Shown piece after piece: positions 34,676 through 42,924 of a DNA stretch of 64,000 bases (position 1 is its first letter; the number at the start of each line of letters is the position of its first letter). The position numbers and the translations under genes are program-made. Source of the stretch: Spirosoma endbachense (GTDB taxonomy: Bacteria; Bacteroidota; Bacteroidia; Cytophagales; Spirosomataceae); contig NZ_CP045997.1 of assembly GCF_010233585.1 (NCBI RefSeq), positions 7,371,270-7,435,269 of the forward strand, in the 5' to 3' direction. The notes beneath the pieces are model-generated. The model saw nothing but the letters and a program-made list of their open reading frames with translations. It had not been told where the DNA came from and ran no database searches.

Positions 34676-35431
34676 CTACAACCGCATTTCAATTCCTTTG
34701 TCTTTCAAATAGCCTTTCAGAGCAGGGATCTCGATTTCTTTGAAGTGAAAAATACTGGCGGCCAAACCCGCATCGGCTTTGCCGATTGTGAAAACATCCA
34801 CGAAATGTTCCATAGTGCCTGCCCCACCCGAGGCAATAACCGGAATGTTGGCCGAACCTGAAATCCGCGCGGTTAACTCAAGGGCAAAACCAGCTTTTGT
34901 GCCATCAGTATCCATCGACGTCAGCAGAATTTCACCGGCACCGCGATCCTCCACTTCTTTCGCCCAGGCAATCGTGCGCAGTTCTGTAGGCTTGCGCCCA
35001 CCGTGCGTATGAACGATGTGTTCGCCGTCTACGTACCGCGTATCAATGGCTACTACCACGCACTGGCTGCCAAATTCCAGCGCCAGCTCATTGACTAAAT
35101 CCGGATTACGAACGGCCGAGGAATTGATCGAAATTTTATCAGCTCCGGCGTTGAGTAAAGCCGACACATCGGCAACTGAGGAAATGCCGCCCCCAACGGT
35201 AAACGGAATATTGATCGTATGCGCTACGTTACGGACGAGTTCAATCAGTGTTTTACGGCCATCGACTGTAGCTGTGATATCCAGAAAAACCAGCTCATCA
35301 GCACCCTGTTCGGCATAGATAGCGGCCAGGGCAACCGGATCACCGGCATCGCGCAGGTTTACGAAATTGGTTCCTTTTACGGTTCGTCCGTCTTTAATAT
35401 CGAGGCAGGGAATGATTCGCTTGGTCAGCAT
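34676..35431 (-). CDS. hisF: Imidazole glycerol phosphate synthase, cyclase subunit
   Basis: A 251-residue TIM barrel. [20 protein letters not shown] carries the first catalytic Asp (Asp11), and [18 protein letters not shown] the second Asp. Phosphate-binding loops are TVGGGISS and VIASGGAG. With HisH it makes imidazole glycerol phosphate and AICAR in histidine synthesis. It is the last gene of the hisH-hisA-X-GNAT-hisF array, and its ATG overlaps the GNAT stop codon by one base. Confidence 0.97.
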   Translation of the reverse strand: MLTKRIIPCLDIKDGRTVKGTNFVNLRDAGDPVALAAIYAEQGADELVFLDITATVDGRKTLIELVRNVAHTINIPFTVGGGISSVADVSALLNAGADKISINSSAVRNPDLVNELALEFGSQCVVVAIDTRYVDGEHIVHTHGGRKPTELRTIAWAKEVEDRGAGEILLTSMDTDGTKAGFALELTARISGSANIPVIASGGAGTMEHFVDVFTIGKADAGLAASIFHFKEIEIPALKGYLKDKGIEMRL

Positions 35432-35853
35432 TAGTACGATGTAAAAGCTTTGATAAACATGGTATTTTCGGGGTTTTCGATGGGCTGAAAACCAAATTGT
35501 TCATATAACCCGTGAGCATCACGCGTAACGAGCATAATCCGTCGTAATCCCTGCAAAGCTGGATAGGCCATAATAAATTTCATCAATTGTTTCGATAGGC
35601 CTATGCCTCGGTGTTCCGGCAGGATAAACACATCGGCCAGATAGCCAAATGTCGCCAAATCCGTCACGACTCGTGCAAAACCAACCTGCTGATCGCCCAG
35701 GTACACACCAAAGCAGAGCGAATTTTCGATTGATCGCTGAACAATATCGATTGGAATGTTCAGGCACCAGTAGGCTTCCTGACTCAAATAGCGATGGATT
35801 ACGTCCAGGTTAAGCTTTGTTTTATCGGCGCTGACAGTATACTTACTGTTCAT
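35431..35853 (-). CDS. GNAT-family N-acetyltransferase
   Basis: A 140-residue single GNAT domain. [19 protein letters not shown] forms the central strands, [20 protein letters not shown] is motif A with the acetyl-CoA loop (Q/R-x-x-G-x-G/A as HRGIGL), and [16 protein letters not shown] is the end of the fold. Substrate unknown. It is placed inside the histidine operon, 13 bp after the secreted unknown gene and overlapping hisF by one base, so it should be co-expressed with histidine genes. Confidence 0.88.
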   Translation of the reverse strand: MNSKYTVSADKTKLNLDVIHRYLSQEAYWCLNIPIDIVQRSIENSLCFGVYLGDQQVGFARVVTDLATFGYLADVFILPEHRGIGLSKQLMKFIMAYPALQGLRRIMLVTRDAHGLYEQFGFQPIENPENTMFIKAFTSY

Positions 35854-35866
35854 AACTTACTGAACA

Positions 35867-36523
35867 TTAGTTGGTTGAATTAAAAGCTGGCGCTAGTTCA
35901 TCTAATATGCCTACGACTTTCTGTAGCTCTGCAATCGTAGGCATAGCTTTGAGATACTCGCGTGGGTTGCTATAGCCATAGTTGTGATAACCAGTTGCAC
36001 TAAATACATCAAAATAGTAGCTCTCGCCATCGCTTATTAAAACCGATCGATTCTGCCGAATCTTCGCTTTAACGCTAACGCTTCCATCAGCCTCGATCAC
36101 GGTCCAGGTAGAATCTTTCTGAGGTTTTGGAAACAATTGATCATGAATGGCAGCCTGGTCGGGTAATGTTAAAATGCCCTGCTCAACCAACCGGCTCCAC
36201 AGGTTATCTGTAACCGGAACTGTCGGTTTAAACGAGGTTGCATGGCGAAAACCGCGCTGGTCTGAAAGGATTATGTATTTAAAAACGGTAAAGCTTTTTT
36301 GCTTTTTAATTAAGCGATAGAGCATTTGAGCGTCACCAAAGCATAATCCACACTTGTTCCAGATGCGAACCTCGTAGTCACCTTCTTCTAATTCAGTCTC
36401 TTTGAGGTGCATTTTCTTCGCCAAAATCGCCAGCTTAGAATTTCTGGTTGAGTCGACTTGACCGGCAGCCAATACCTTGCCTGATAAGCAAAAAAAGAGC
36501 AATAAGCGAATGACCAGACGCAT
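35867..36523 (-). CDS. Secreted protein of unknown function within the his operon
   Basis: A 218-residue protein with a signal peptide (IRLLLFFCLSGKVLAA). The mature chain has IWNKCGLCFGDAQML (a CxxC pair), an alternating strand region FTVFKYIILSDQRGF, and YYFDVFSATGYHNYGYSNPREY near the C-terminus. I do not recognise the family. It starts 15 bp after the hisA stop codon and ends 13 bp before the GNAT gene, so it is part of the transcript although its location (periplasm or outside) has no clear link with histidine synthesis. Confidence 0.65.
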   Translation of the reverse strand: MRLVIRLLLFFCLSGKVLAAGQVDSTRNSKLAILAKKMHLKETELEEGDYEVRIWNKCGLCFGDAQMLYRLIKKQKSFTVFKYIILSDQRGFRHATSFKPTVPVTDNLWSRLVEQGILTLPDQAAIHDQLFPKPQKDSTWTVIEADGSVSVKAKIRQNRSVLISDGESYYFDVFSATGYHNYGYSNPREYLKAMPTIAELQKVVGILDELAPAFNSTN

Positions 36524-36538
36524 CGTCGTATTGAAAGG

Positions 36539-37261
36539 CTATTGCAATGAAAGCTGACTCAGCTCTTTCAGGGTTACACGTCCTTCATAAATCGCCTTAC
36601 CGACAATAACGCCAAAGACCCCCATATCGGCCAATGTTTCGATGTCGGCCATATTGCTGACACCGCCACTGGCAATAATATTCAGGTTGGGGAATTGATC
36701 CTGTAAGTTTCGATATAGATCAAACGAAGGCCCCTGCAGCAATCCATCCTTCGCCACATCGGTACTAATGACGTATTTGACGCCTTTCTCGACCCATTTC
36801 TCGACAAAATCGTAGACCCATACTTCGGTCGATTCTTCCCAACCGCTAACGGCAATCTTCTCATTTTTGGCATCAGCGCCAAGAATAATAGCGTCTGCAC
36901 CGTGCCGCGAGAGCCACCGCTCCATCAGGTCAGGATTCTTTACGGCAATGCTACCACCCGTTACCTGTTTAGCGCCACATTCAAACACAACGCGCAGGTC
37001 GTCGTCAGACTGAACTCCTCCGCCAAAATCGACGTGGAGCCGGGTTTTGGAAGCAATTTGCTCCAATACTTTCCAGTTTATAACGTGCTTCTCTTTGGCA
37101 CCATCGAGGTCCACCAGATGTAAGCGCGTTAAGCCTGCATCTTCAAATTGCTGGGCTACCTCAAGTGGCCGGGCATTGTATTCTTTTTTCTGGTGATAAT
37201 CGCCCTGCGTAAGTCGGACGGCTTTACCTTCGATAATATCGATTGCGGGAATGATATACAT
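36539..37261 (-). CDS. hisA: ProFAR isomerase (histidine synthesis)
   Basis: A 240-residue TIM barrel that isomerises ProFAR to PRFAR. The catalytic Asp lies in IPAIDIIEGKAVRL (Asp8) and the second in VISTDVAKDGLLQGP. Phosphate loops are DFGGGVQS and IIASGGVSN. Length and motif order are normal for HisA and unlike TrpF. It lies 59 bp after hisH. Confidence 0.96.
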   Translation of the reverse strand: MYIIPAIDIIEGKAVRLTQGDYHQKKEYNARPLEVAQQFEDAGLTRLHLVDLDGAKEKHVINWKVLEQIASKTRLHVDFGGGVQSDDDLRVVFECGAKQVTGGSIAVKNPDLMERWLSRHGADAIILGADAKNEKIAVSGWEESTEVWVYDFVEKWVEKGVKYVISTDVAKDGLLQGPSFDLYRNLQDQFPNLNIIASGGVSNMADIETLADMGVFGVIVGKAIYEGRVTLKELSQLSLQ

Positions 37262-37320
37262 ACGTAACGCGGGTTTTAATCCGCCATTTAGCTTTTATCA
37301 GAAGCAGGTTTCAACCCGCA

Positions 37321-37923
37321 TTACAATGTCAAAAAATTCTCTAGTATTTGTTGTCCAACGTTTCCGCTGATTTCAGCATGAAACTGAGCGGCATAAAAGT
37401 TATCGCGATGCAGCATGGCGCTGAATGGCCGGATATAATCACAAACAGCTGTTGTCTGCGGACAAACATCGGCCGCGTAGCTATGCACAAAATAGACATA
37501 AGCATTCTCGGCCAATCCCTCAGTGAGTGGCCCCTGCAACGTGTGTATGCTGTTCCAGCCCGTATGTGGTACTTTCAAACGAGGCTCTCCGTCTTTATGC
37601 AGAGCCGGAAACCGCCGAACATCAATATCGAAAATACCCATGCAGGTCGTGTCGTTTTCTTCCGAATAGCGACACATCAGCTGCATTCCAACACAGGTTC
37701 CTAATACAGGTTGTTTCAAGGATGGAATGAGTTTGTCTAAACCCCGTTGCCTTAGATAAGCCATTGCCGTGCTGGCTTCACCAACGCCCGGAAAGATGAC
37801 TTTATCGGCCGACCGAATTTCGGCCTCATCATCGGTAAGCAGATAACTGGCCCCCAATCGCTCCAGGGCATACATGACCGACTGGACGTTTCCTGCATTG
37901 TATTTGATAATGACCGTTTTCAT
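37321..37923 (-). CDS. hisH: Imidazole glycerol phosphate synthase, glutaminase subunit
   Basis: A 200-residue class I glutamine amidotransferase. It begins MKTVIIKYNAGNVQSV, contains the nucleophile loop LGTCVGMQLM (catalytic Cys), YFVHSYAA, and QFHAEISG with the catalytic His and Glu. The usual His-Pro-Glu is His-Ala-Glu here; both catalytic residues remain. It supplies ammonia to HisF. It is the first his gene of the array, and a hairpin lies 15-45 bp before its ATG. Confidence 0.95.
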   Translation of the reverse strand: MKTVIIKYNAGNVQSVMYALERLGASYLLTDDEAEIRSADKVIFPGVGEASTAMAYLRQRGLDKLIPSLKQPVLGTCVGMQLMCRYSEENDTTCMGIFDIDVRRFPALHKDGEPRLKVPHTGWNSIHTLQGPLTEGLAENAYVYFVHSYAADVCPQTTAVCDYIRPFSAMLHRDNFYAAQFHAEISGNVGQQILENFLTL

Positions 37924-37937
37924 ATTTTTAACAACAT

Positions 37938-37968
37938 AAAGCCCGGATCCTTGGCAGAACCGGGCTTT
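37938..37968 (-). terminator. Hairpin immediately upstream of hisH
   Basis: AAAGCCCGG (37938-37946) pairs with CCGGGCTTT (37960-37968) over a 13-nt loop, and the stem can be lengthened on the outer side by A/T pairs. On the minus strand it ends about 15 bp before the hisH ATG. It may end the upstream DUF72 transcript or act as a leader structure for the his operon. Confidence 0.55.
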
Positions 37969-37988
37969 GTATATTGTGTTAATCAGGA

Positions 37989-38114
37989 TTATCTCTCCGA
38001 AATCACAAACACGCGCGTCTCGTTCTGCTGCGTTACCGCCCAGAATGATGATGCCGATGGTTTGTGCTTGCTAAAATCATAGAGCAAATGTAATTGGTCG
38101 GGTTGGCAAATCAA
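37989..38114 (-). CDS. Possible 41-residue protein after the DUF72 gene
   Basis: A 42-codon frame that could start at TTG 38114-38112, overlapping the DUF72 stop codon, and that ends at TAA 37989-37991. It would encode a small polar protein with HLLYDFSKHKPSASSFW and NETRVFVISER. Codon choice looks coding and the arrangement suits translational coupling. There is no ATG in a good place and no recognised family, so it may be chance. Confidence 0.3.
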   Translation of the reverse strand: MICQPDQLHLLYDFSKHKPSASSFWAVTQQNETRVFVISER

Positions 38115-39022
38115 AACAAACTGCCCTGCACCACCTTGGGTTGAAGCACCGGTTCTCGCAGATTCAACCCACAATGTTTGTTCAATTCGCGAATCCAGTA
38201 CAGGATTAGCTCGGGTGCAGTGTCATTATCTCCACCGCCGTGAACAAACAGATAAGCCGTTTGCAGTCCTTTATCGAACCAGGTTTTCAATCGTTGTATC
38301 CAGGTATCGGTGCGGGTATAATCGGTTGAGTGGCCTTCATTGGCAATAAACCGAAGCGTCAGAACAGGACTGCTCAGGCCCATATGCAATACATCGCGCC
38401 GACCGGCAACGTCGGTAATCACCACATGTCGACGCAGGGCGTAGAGTCGTTCAAGGGTTTGCTGCCATAACGCAGCTTTGCCAAACCAGTCGGGATGTCG
38501 AAATTCTACGGCCACATCGAGTTCGTCGGGTAAGCTTTTCAGATACGTTTCCAATACAGGCCACTTATCGGGTCCAAACAAGGGAGGTAGTTGTAAAAAA
38601 GTCATACCTAAAAACTCCTCTAGTCCGAACACGGCATTGACAAACTCTTCGGTGAGTCCTTCGGTGGCGACTAATTGCCGTTCATGGCTGATAATCTGGG
38701 GAAATTTGGGGCAGTATGTAAATCGATCAGTTGCTTCGGCTTTCCATTTTTCAATCATGCCCATCGTCGGAATCTGGTAATGCGTCAGATTTAACTCAAT
38801 TGTGTTGAATTGCCGGGTATAATAATGCAGAAAATCTTTCTCTTTTGCGTTCGATGGATAAACTTTGCCAACGTAATCTTTATTGGCCCAAATTGGGCCA
38901 CCTATGCATACAGTAGGCCGCTTGGTTGGCTCTACACCTGCCCACACACGAGCATTGAAAGCCGAGCCGGGCGGCAATGTGAGATTAACCGTATCGAGAT
39001 TATGTATTTTTCCGAATTCCAT
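38111..39022 (-). CDS. DUF72-family protein
   Basis: A 303-residue cytosolic protein of the DUF72 TIM-barrel family. Typical segments are VYPSNAKEKDFLHYYTRQFNTIELN, FTYCPKFPQIISH, FLQLPPLFGPD, VAVEFRHPDWF and AYLFVHGGGDNDTAPEL; the end, QGSLF, is also usual. The function of the family is not established. It is divergent from valS. A possible very small downstream gene overlaps its stop codon. Confidence 0.88.
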   Translation of the reverse strand: MEFGKIHNLDTVNLTLPPGSAFNARVWAGVEPTKRPTVCIGGPIWANKDYVGKVYPSNAKEKDFLHYYTRQFNTIELNLTHYQIPTMGMIEKWKAEATDRFTYCPKFPQIISHERQLVATEGLTEEFVNAVFGLEEFLGMTFLQLPPLFGPDKWPVLETYLKSLPDELDVAVEFRHPDWFGKAALWQQTLERLYALRRHVVITDVAGRRDVLHMGLSSPVLTLRFIANEGHSTDYTRTDTWIQRLKTWFDKGLQTAYLFVHGGGDNDTAPELILYWIRELNKHCGLNLREPVLQPKVVQGSLF

Positions 39023-39094
39023 AGGTGTGCCATGAAGTGTACATCTAAAACTACGAAAGACGGCCTTTCGTTTTTACGCCCTACCCAATTTAGC

Positions 39095-39102
39095 TAATTT
39101 TG
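39095..39102 (+). promoter_or_regulatory. -7 promoter box of valS
   Basis: TAATTTTG at 39095-39102 matches TAnnTTTG exactly and lies 84 bp upstream of the valS ATG. A T-rich segment takes the place of a clear -33 TTG. Confidence 0.5.
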
Positions 39103-39185
39103 CTTTTCTATAGGTAATAACGCTCCTTTTCTACCAGTATTAGGTTTCTTACTTGATAGAAAGGTCTTTCGGTTTCGACTGCTTT

Positions 39186-41843
39186 ATGATTTCAAAAACA
39201 TACACCCCACAGGACATTGAGGAAAAATGGTATCAATATTGGATTGATAACCAATTTTTTAAATCTACACCCCCAACGGATGTTGACGACAAACGTGAAC
39301 CTTACACCATCGTCATTCCGCCCCCAAACGTAACCGGGGTGTTGCATATGGGCCATATGCTCAATAATACGATTCAGGATGTGCTGATTCGGAAGGCGCG
39401 TATGGAAGGTAAAAATGCCTGCTGGGTTCCGGGCACTGACCACGCCAGCATTGCTACTGAAGCTAAAGTTGTGGCGATGCTGAAAGAACGAGGCATTAAT
39501 AAGCACGACCTCACGCGCGAGCAGTTTATGGAGTATGCCTGGGAATGGACCCACAAATACGGGGGCATTATTCTTCAGCAACTCCGCAAACTGGGTGCTT
39601 CCTGCGACTGGGATCGTACACGATTTACAATGGAACCGGCTCTCTATGAATCGGTTATCGATACATTCGTTGATCTCTATAACAAAGGCAAGATTTACCG
39701 TGGCGTCCGCATGGTCAACTGGGACCCACAAGGATTAACGGCTGTTTCAGACGAAGAAGTTATCACCAAAGAGGTTCAGCAAAAGCTGGTCTACATTCAG
39801 TACGAAATAGCGGGGAGCGCGGGGCAAGATTACATGACCATTGCTACGGTTCGGCCGGAGACCATTATGGCCGATGCGGCTATTGCGGTCAATCCGAATG
39901 ACGAACGATACAAACACCTGCATGGTAAAAAAGCCATTATTCCGCTCATTAACCGTGAGATTCCGATTATTCTGGATGAATACGTCACGATGGATTTCGG
40001 AACGGGCGGCCTGAAAGTTACGCCCGCTCATGATCCCAATGACTACACGCTGGGCATCAAGCACAATTTACCCGTTCTGGATATTCTGAACGACGATGGT
40101 ACGCTGAATGAAAAAGCTCAGATTCTGGTCGGTCAGGATCGTTTTGCGGCCCGTAAAGCGATTATCAAGCTGCTTGAAGAGTCGGGCAATCTGGTCAAGG
40201 CCGAGGACTATAAGTCAAATGTTGGTTTCTCGGAGCGGACCAATGCGGTGATCGAGCCAAAACTATCCTTGCAGTGGTTCCTGAAAATGGACGAACTCTC
40301 GAAGCCAGCATTCGAGAACGTTATGAACGATGTTATTCAACTCCATCCATCGAAATACAAGAACATGTATCGTTCCTGGATGGAGAATCCGCATGACTGG
40401 TGCATTAGTCGCCAGTTGTGGTGGGGGCAACGGATTCCGGCATTTTATATGCAGGACGGTACCGTGATCGTGGCGAAAAACAAACACGAAGCGTTGGAGA
40501 AAGTACAGCACGAAATGCTGCTCTTTGCCATGACCGAGGCCGACCTGACTCAGGATGAAGACGTTCTGGATACGTGGTTCTCGTCGTGGCTCTGGCCGAT
40601 GTCTGTTTTCAAACCGTCGGGTAACCCCGATGATCCGAAAGCTGGCCCGGAGGATCTCGATTATTATTACCCAACCAATACACTCGTTACTGGCTTCGAC
40701 ATTATCTTCTTCTGGGTTGCCCGGATGATTATTGCGGGTTATGAGTATAAAGGTGAGCGACCTTTTAAGGACGTTTACTTTACGGGTATGGTTCGCGATA
40801 AGCTGGGTCGGAAAATGTCGAAACAGCTTGGTAATTCGCCCGACCCGCTCGACCTGATTGAAAAATATGGAGCCGATGGTGTTCGAACCGGTATGCTGTT
40901 CAGTTCGGCCGCCGGAAATGATTTACTGTTCGATGAGAAATTGGTAGAACAGGGTCGTAATTTCAGCAACAAAATCTGGAATGCGTTCCGATTGGTAAAA
41001 GGCTGGACAATTAGTGAGCAACCAGCAACCGACAGCCAGCAGTTAGCAATCCGTTGGTTCGAATCGAAGCTATATACAACCCTGATCGAGATTGAAGATC
41101 ATTTCAGCAAATTCCGGATTTCGGATGCTTTACAGGCCATCTACAAGCTGATCTGGGACGATTTCTGCTCACAGTACCTCGAACTGATCAAGCCCGGCTT
41201 CGAGCAACCCATTGATCGGCCAACCTACGAGGCTACGATCAATTTCTTTGAGCAGTTAATGCGTCTGGCTCACCCGTTCATGCCATTTATTACGGAAGAA
41301 ATCTGGCAGGAAATCCGGGAACGTCAATCCGGTGACAGTATTTGTATCGCGCCATTTCCAAAAGTGGATACTGTAGACAGTCAGATTCTGGTTGATTTCG
41401 AGACATTATTCGACGTTATCAGTAACGTCCGGAATATTCGGAACGCCAAGCAGATTTCGCCAAAAACCGAATTGCCATTAGCGATCAAGACATCAGCCCC
41501 TGAGCGCTTTAAAGTGCTTGAGTCATTGATTCAAAAAATGGCAAATGTGTCCATAATAAGCTACGTCAGCGAGAAATCAGACGGCTTGTCGTTCCTGATT
41601 AAAGGCGATGAGTTTTTCGTAGATATTGCTGGTGAGATTGATGTAGAGCAGGAGATTGCCAATACCCAAAAGGAATTGCTGTACAACGTTGGGTTCCGTG
41701 ACTCAACGGTCAAAAAGCTTTCTAATGAGAAATTCGTTGCCAATGCAAAACCCGACGTTGTTGATCGGGAACGTCAAAAGCTTGCCGATGCTGAAGCCAA
41801 AATTCAGGCGTTAGAACAACGGCTTCTGGATTTGGGCGCTTAA
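39186..41843 (+). CDS. valS: Valyl-tRNA synthetase
   Basis: An 885-residue class I synthetase started at ATG 39186 (MISKTYTPQDIEEKWY); the open frame runs 11 codons further upstream. The HIGH motif is HMGH in PPPNVTGVLHMGHML. The editing domain follows (TVRPETIMADAAIAVNP), and the KMSKS loop is KMSKQLGNSPDP. The anticodon-binding helical domain and the C-terminal coiled-coil arm (about 815-885) are complete. It charges tRNA-Val and edits mischarged threonine. Confidence 0.97.
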   Translation: MISKTYTPQDIEEKWYQYWIDNQFFKSTPPTDVDDKREPYTIVIPPPNVTGVLHMGHMLNNTIQDVLIRKARMEGKNACWVPGTDHASIATEAKVVAMLKERGINKHDLTREQFMEYAWEWTHKYGGIILQQLRKLGASCDWDRTRFTMEPALYESVIDTFVDLYNKGKIYRGVRMVNWDPQGLTAVSDEEVITKEVQQKLVYIQYEIAGSAGQDYMTIATVRPETIMADAAIAVNPNDERYKHLHGKKAIIPLINREIPIILDEYVTMDFGTGGLKVTPAHDPNDYTLGIKHNLPVLDILNDDGTLNEKAQILVGQDRFAARKAIIKLLEESGNLVKAEDYKSNVGFSERTNAVIEPKLSLQWFLKMDELSKPAFENVMNDVIQLHPSKYKNMYRSWMENPHDWCISRQLWWGQRIPAFYMQDGTVIVAKNKHEALEKVQHEMLLFAMTEADLTQDEDVLDTWFSSWLWPMSVFKPSGNPDDPKAGPEDLDYYYPTNTLVTGFDIIFFWVARMIIAGYEYKGERPFKDVYFTGMVRDKLGRKMSKQLGNSPDPLDLIEKYGADGVRTGMLFSSAAGNDLLFDEKLVEQGRNFSNKIWNAFRLVKGWTISEQPATDSQQLAIRWFESKLYTTLIEIEDHFSKFRISDALQAIYKLIWDDFCSQYLELIKPGFEQPIDRPTYEATINFFEQLMRLAHPFMPFITEEIWQEIRERQSGDSICIAPFPKVDTVDSQILVDFETLFDVISNVRNIRNAKQISPKTELPLAIKTSAPERFKVLESLIQKMANVSIISYVSEKSDGLSFLIKGDEFFVDIAGEIDVEQEIANTQKELLYNVGFRDSTVKKLSNEKFVANAKPDVVDRERQKLADAEAKIQALEQRLLDLGA

Positions 41844-42067
41844 TTAAACAGGACGTGGATGGTAGTTCGAGTGGTCAGGAGACAAGTTATAGCGGTTGTT
41901 TAAGTCGCTATGATGGAAGCTTCGATCATACGAATTATAATCCACGTTTTATGTTTATTAAGCTCTTTTGTTCCTCTCTCGAAAATTTCACAAACATTTT
42001 AAAGTAATAATACAATTATTTTACCAAATATTTGTATTATTGCCTAATCCAAAGCAATAGATTCTTG

Positions 42068-42586
42068 ATGAGCAAGTGTGTTTTTCTGGACAGAGACGGC
42101 GTTTTAAATGAAGACCGGACAGATTACGTCTATCGCGTTGAAGATTTCATCATACCCGATGGCGTACCGGAAGCACTGCGTTTGTTGAAAGATGCAGGTT
42201 ATTTGCTTATTGTTATCACGAACCAGGCCGGTATTGCCAAAGGGCTCTACACTCGTGACGACGTTATGGCCTGTTACAATTATTTGCAGGAACAATGCGG
42301 TCAGGTCATCGATGACATTTATTATTGCCCTCACCACCCGAAGTACGATACCGAATCGCTAACTCGCAAACCCGGTTCGTTGCTGCTCGAAAAGGCGATG
42401 GCCAAATACAACATTACACCCGACGAATCGTGGATGATCGGCGATGCTTTACGCGATATGCAGGCCGGTAAGCGAGTTGGTGTACGTACTGTTCGTATTG
42501 CTCATGAACCGGAACTTTCCGCCGAATGTGATGGTAGTGCCCCGAATCTACTCGAAGCATCACGGATCGTATTAGGATATGCCTGA
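42068..42586 (+). CDS. HAD-IIIA phosphatase, GmhB-like
   Basis: A 172-residue enzyme started at ATG 42068. The catalytic motif FLDRDGVLNED lies at the N-terminus, ITNQAGIAKG is motif II, the zinc-binding loop contributes CPHHPKY, and MIGDALRDMQAGKRVGV holds the motif III/IV acidic residues. It matches D-glycero-D-manno-heptose 1,7-bisphosphate phosphatase and histidinol-phosphatase relatives. Either heptose synthesis for LPS or the histidinol-phosphate step is possible; heptose is the better guess because the LPS-type GmhB pattern is more complete. The upstream 220 bp is AT-rich with an 8-bp dyad (ACGTGGAT/ATCCACGT). Confidence 0.85.
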   Translation: MSKCVFLDRDGVLNEDRTDYVYRVEDFIIPDGVPEALRLLKDAGYLLIVITNQAGIAKGLYTRDDVMACYNYLQEQCGQVIDDIYYCPHHPKYDTESLTRKPGSLLLEKAMAKYNITPDESWMIGDALRDMQAGKRVGVRTVRIAHEPELSAECDGSAPNLLEASRIVLGYA

Positions 42587-42591
42587 ATGAA

Positions 42592-42627
42592 AAAAGCCTC
42601 TGAACGTCGATCGGTTTAGAGGCTTTT
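42592..42627. terminator. Bidirectional terminator
   Basis: AAAAGCCTCT (42592-42601) pairs with AGAGGCTTTT (42618-42627). T-runs occur on both strands. It separates the phosphatase gene from the convergent small lipoprotein gene. Confidence 0.85.
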
Positions 42628-42648
42628 CTTGAAGGAAATTTCTTTCTC

Positions 42649-42774
42649 TTACACCCGTACCTGCGTTGGTGCAGGCTTTTGCACGCTACCATACGCCGGG
42701 CAATTGGCCCTGCGGGCACAAGACCCAAGCGATAACGTTGCCAGCACAGCGCCTAAAATCAGTAGTTTTTTCAT
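42649..42774 (-). CDS. 41-residue lipoprotein
   Basis: A short frame with a complete bacterial lipoprotein signal: KK, a hydrophobic core and the lipobox LSLGSC with Cys19. The mature peptide has only about 23 residues, including RRANCPAY and a Pro-rich tail (KPAPTQVRV). The start ATG is at 42774-42772 and the stop TAA at 42651-42649. It converges on the phosphatase gene, with a bidirectional terminator between. The good signal and the terminator argue that it is real; its function is unknown. Confidence 0.7.
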   Translation of the reverse strand: MKKLLILGAVLATLSLGSCARRANCPAYGSVQKPAPTQVRV

Positions 42775-42924
42775 GAAATATCGCTCTGTTTTTGCTTTTA
42801 ACCTTCAGATTCTTAAACGAATATAGTGCTAAAAATCATACACCCGTTTAGTGACTTTATCATTCGGTAACTTTAAAGCAGCGTATTTTTAGGGTTACGA
42901 TAAAAATACGCTGCTTTAAGACGA

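Noticed and set aside
39192..39731. 179-codon minus-strand frame within valS
   Set aside because: It lies entirely opposite the HIGH-motif region of a clear valyl-tRNA synthetase and has no family features.
41853..41947. 8-bp ACGTGGAT/ATCCACGT pair as a structured RNA before the GmhB-like gene
   Set aside because: The arms are short and 79 bp apart, and no known riboswitch core was recognised, so it is mentioned only in the gene entry.
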